Position numbers and translations under genes: made by a program | Notes under the pieces: generated by a model | Seen by the model: the letters and a program-made list of their open reading frames with translations, nothing else | The model's database searches: none | Told to the model about the DNA's origin: nothing | Shown here: positions 21,216-22,624 of the stretch, in pieces | How the letters are laid out: every line of letters starts with the position of its first letter | Numbering within the stretch: the first letter of the stretch is position 1 | Assembly (NCBI GenBank): GCA_910592005.1 | Contig: CAJVPP010001120.1 | Span: 1 to 22,624, forward strand | Source of the DNA: Funneliformis mosseae | Taxonomy: Eukaryota > Glomeromycota > Glomeromycetes > Glomerales > Glomeraceae | Length of the DNA: 22,624 nucleotides | Reading direction: 5' to 3'

Positions 21216-21949
21216 AATAATTTCTTACCTAATGCAATAATCGTTCTTAAAATATACTTCTTCATATATAAATTTTTAAAGACGGTCATTTATACTCTTG
21301 AGTAAAGATATTTTTGAAAAATCAAAATAAAGCGTAAACTGTAAGTTATTATGATTAAATTAAATCATATAAACATGAAAAATTTCTAAATTTAGAACTT
21401 GTTGCTGATAATCAGTTACTTAAAATCTTATTGGCTATCAAAGTCTTCTGAAATACTATTGGTCAACTTTATAATAATAATTTATTAAAATATATTGTAT
21501 TTATTAATCTAAAAATACATGTTTATTTATAATTAATTATAGATTTTAATTATTTTAATAAAAAAAAAAAATAATTTTTATTTATTATATAAATTTATTA
21601 ATTAATATTATTAATTTTTTAATATTAACAATCTTTATTTTTTTAATAACTTTAACTTTTAAAATAATAAAGTTTATTATTATTATTATATTATAAAATG
21701 ATTATTTATATATATAAATTAAAATTAATTTATTTAATTTTAGTTATTATTAAAAATAATTTACTTTAATTTTAATTTTTATTAACTTTTTAAAAAAATA
21801 AAATTTAGAAAAATAAACTAGTAACTTTATTCTTTGAGATAAGTTTACTAATTTATTAATTAGTTTTAAAAATAAATTCTATATAAAAAGTTATAGATAA
21901 TTAAAATTAAATAATTTTCATAATCATTTTAAATTTAAAACTAATACTC
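21216..21949. other. AT-rich spacer
   Basis: Mostly A/T, most extreme from about 21470 to 21930. No gene, RNA gene or repeat boundary was recognised. Confidence 0.5.
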
Positions 21950-22624
21950 TGAATGGTTCAGTTTGGTCTGGATTATAGGCAAATCTGAAACTGAACTGAA
22001 CCGTAAACTGGTAAAAATCTGAACTGAACTGAAATTTTCAGATTAATCTAAAATTTTGGATCATTTGGAATGATAACTTCAATTGTTCCAAATGAACAAT
22101 TTTTTATCATTCCAAAAGAACAATAATTTGATCGTTTTAATTAAACAATTTTCTTATTATTTGTTTAGAACGATAATTTTATCATTCCAATTGAACAATT
22201 CTATTATCATTCATTTGGAATGATATTTTGATCGTTCTAATCAAATGATAATTTTATCGTTTTAATTGAACAATTCTTTTATCGTTCGTTTAGAACGATA
22301 TTTTGATCATTCTAATTGAATAATTCTTTTATTGTTTGTTTAAAATGATAATTTGGTCATTCTAATTGAATGATTTTTTTATTGTTCGATTGGAATGATA
22401 ATTTGATTATTCTAATCGAACGATTCTATTATCATTCTAATTGAACGATTCTTTTATCGTTTATTTAAAATGATAATTTGATTGTTCTAATTAAACGATT
22501 TTCTTATCGTTTATTTTAAATAATAAATTTAATCATTCTAAACGATTTGAAATTTTGGATTAATCTGAAATTTTCAGTTCAGTTCAGATTTTTTTCAGTT
22601 CAGATTAGATTTATAATCTGAAAA
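21950..22624. mobile_element. Fold-back element with inverted arms and internal dyad array, cut by window end
   Basis: Two 59-nt arms, 22016-22074 and 22532-22590, are reverse complements with about seven mismatches. Both contain CTGAACTGAACTGAA and CAGATTAATC. Further out, GATTATA and CTGAACTGAA blocks recur inverted on both sides (21974 onward and 22591 onward), so the element extends to near 21950 on the left and probably past the window end on the right. No protein is encoded. The layout of long inverted arms around a tandem array is that of a fold-back (Foldback-like) DNA element. Confidence 0.75.
22070..22545. repeat. Tandem array of about 19 dyad-symmetric 25-bp units
   Basis: The interior of the fold-back element is a tandem array with a period of about 25 bp, often visible as a 50-bp higher-order unit. 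Each unit is itself near-palindromic, of the form GAACGAT, a T-rich spacer of about 6 nt, then ATCGTTC, with A/G and T/C variation among units. Copy-to-copy variation is mostly transition-type, and one unit near 22440 is out of the 50-bp phase, so the array expanded by unequal steps. Whether any protein binds the units cannot be told from sequence. Confidence 0.75.

Noticed and set aside
22070..22545. CRISPR array
   Set aside because: Units are contiguous and mutually diverged with no unique spacers, and the genome is eukaryotic; it is a tandem satellite inside a fold-back element.
1..22624. tRNA or rRNA genes
   Set aside because: Scanning by eye on both strands found no TPsiC-arm-like GGTTCGA..C context with a matching cloverleaf and no rRNA-like conserved stretch.

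Overview
This is an AT-rich eukaryotic nuclear window from a fungus. The evidence is three plus-strand protein genes, two of them split by many short GT-AG introns (63-106 nt), embedded in very AT-rich non-coding DNA. The genes are an Ede1/Eps15-type EH-domain protein, an NTE1 lysophospholipase of the fungal layout, and INTS7, an Integrator subunit that the usual yeasts and moulds (Dikarya) are generally thought to lack. With the extreme AT content, short introns and abundant decayed inverted-repeat elements, this points to an early-diverging fungus. My best guess is an arbuscular mycorrhizal fungus (Glomeromycotina, Rhizophagus-like); the assignment is inference, and other AT-rich early-diverging lineages are possible.

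Layout: 1-1259 is AT-rich upstream DNA with a small GC patch near 950-966. 1260-5540 is an EDE1-like gene (10 exons, 1177 aa model). 5541-11329 is a long gene-poor, extremely AT-rich island. It holds a 172-bp pogo/Tigger-like miniature element (6849-7020) and two diverged copies of a 0.5-0.6 kb inverted-terminus element (7137-7745, 10292-10804). 11330-15553 is NTE1, uninterrupted by introns. After only 214 bp comes INTS7 (15768-20350, 21 exons, 1020 aa model). 20351-22624 is gene-poor: a diverged pair of higher-GC repeats (20789-21215), an AT-rich spacer, and a large fold-back structure (about 21950 to beyond the window end) whose core is an array of about 19 short dyad-symmetric units.

The gene models were built by hand. 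For both spliced genes every exon joins in frame and the total coding length is a multiple of three, ending in a stop. The three genes are not obviously one pathway: endocytic site initiation at the plasma membrane, phosphatidylcholine deacylation at the ER, and nuclear RNA 3'-end processing/transcription termination. No rRNA, tRNA, CRISPR or bacterial-type operon features were recognised.
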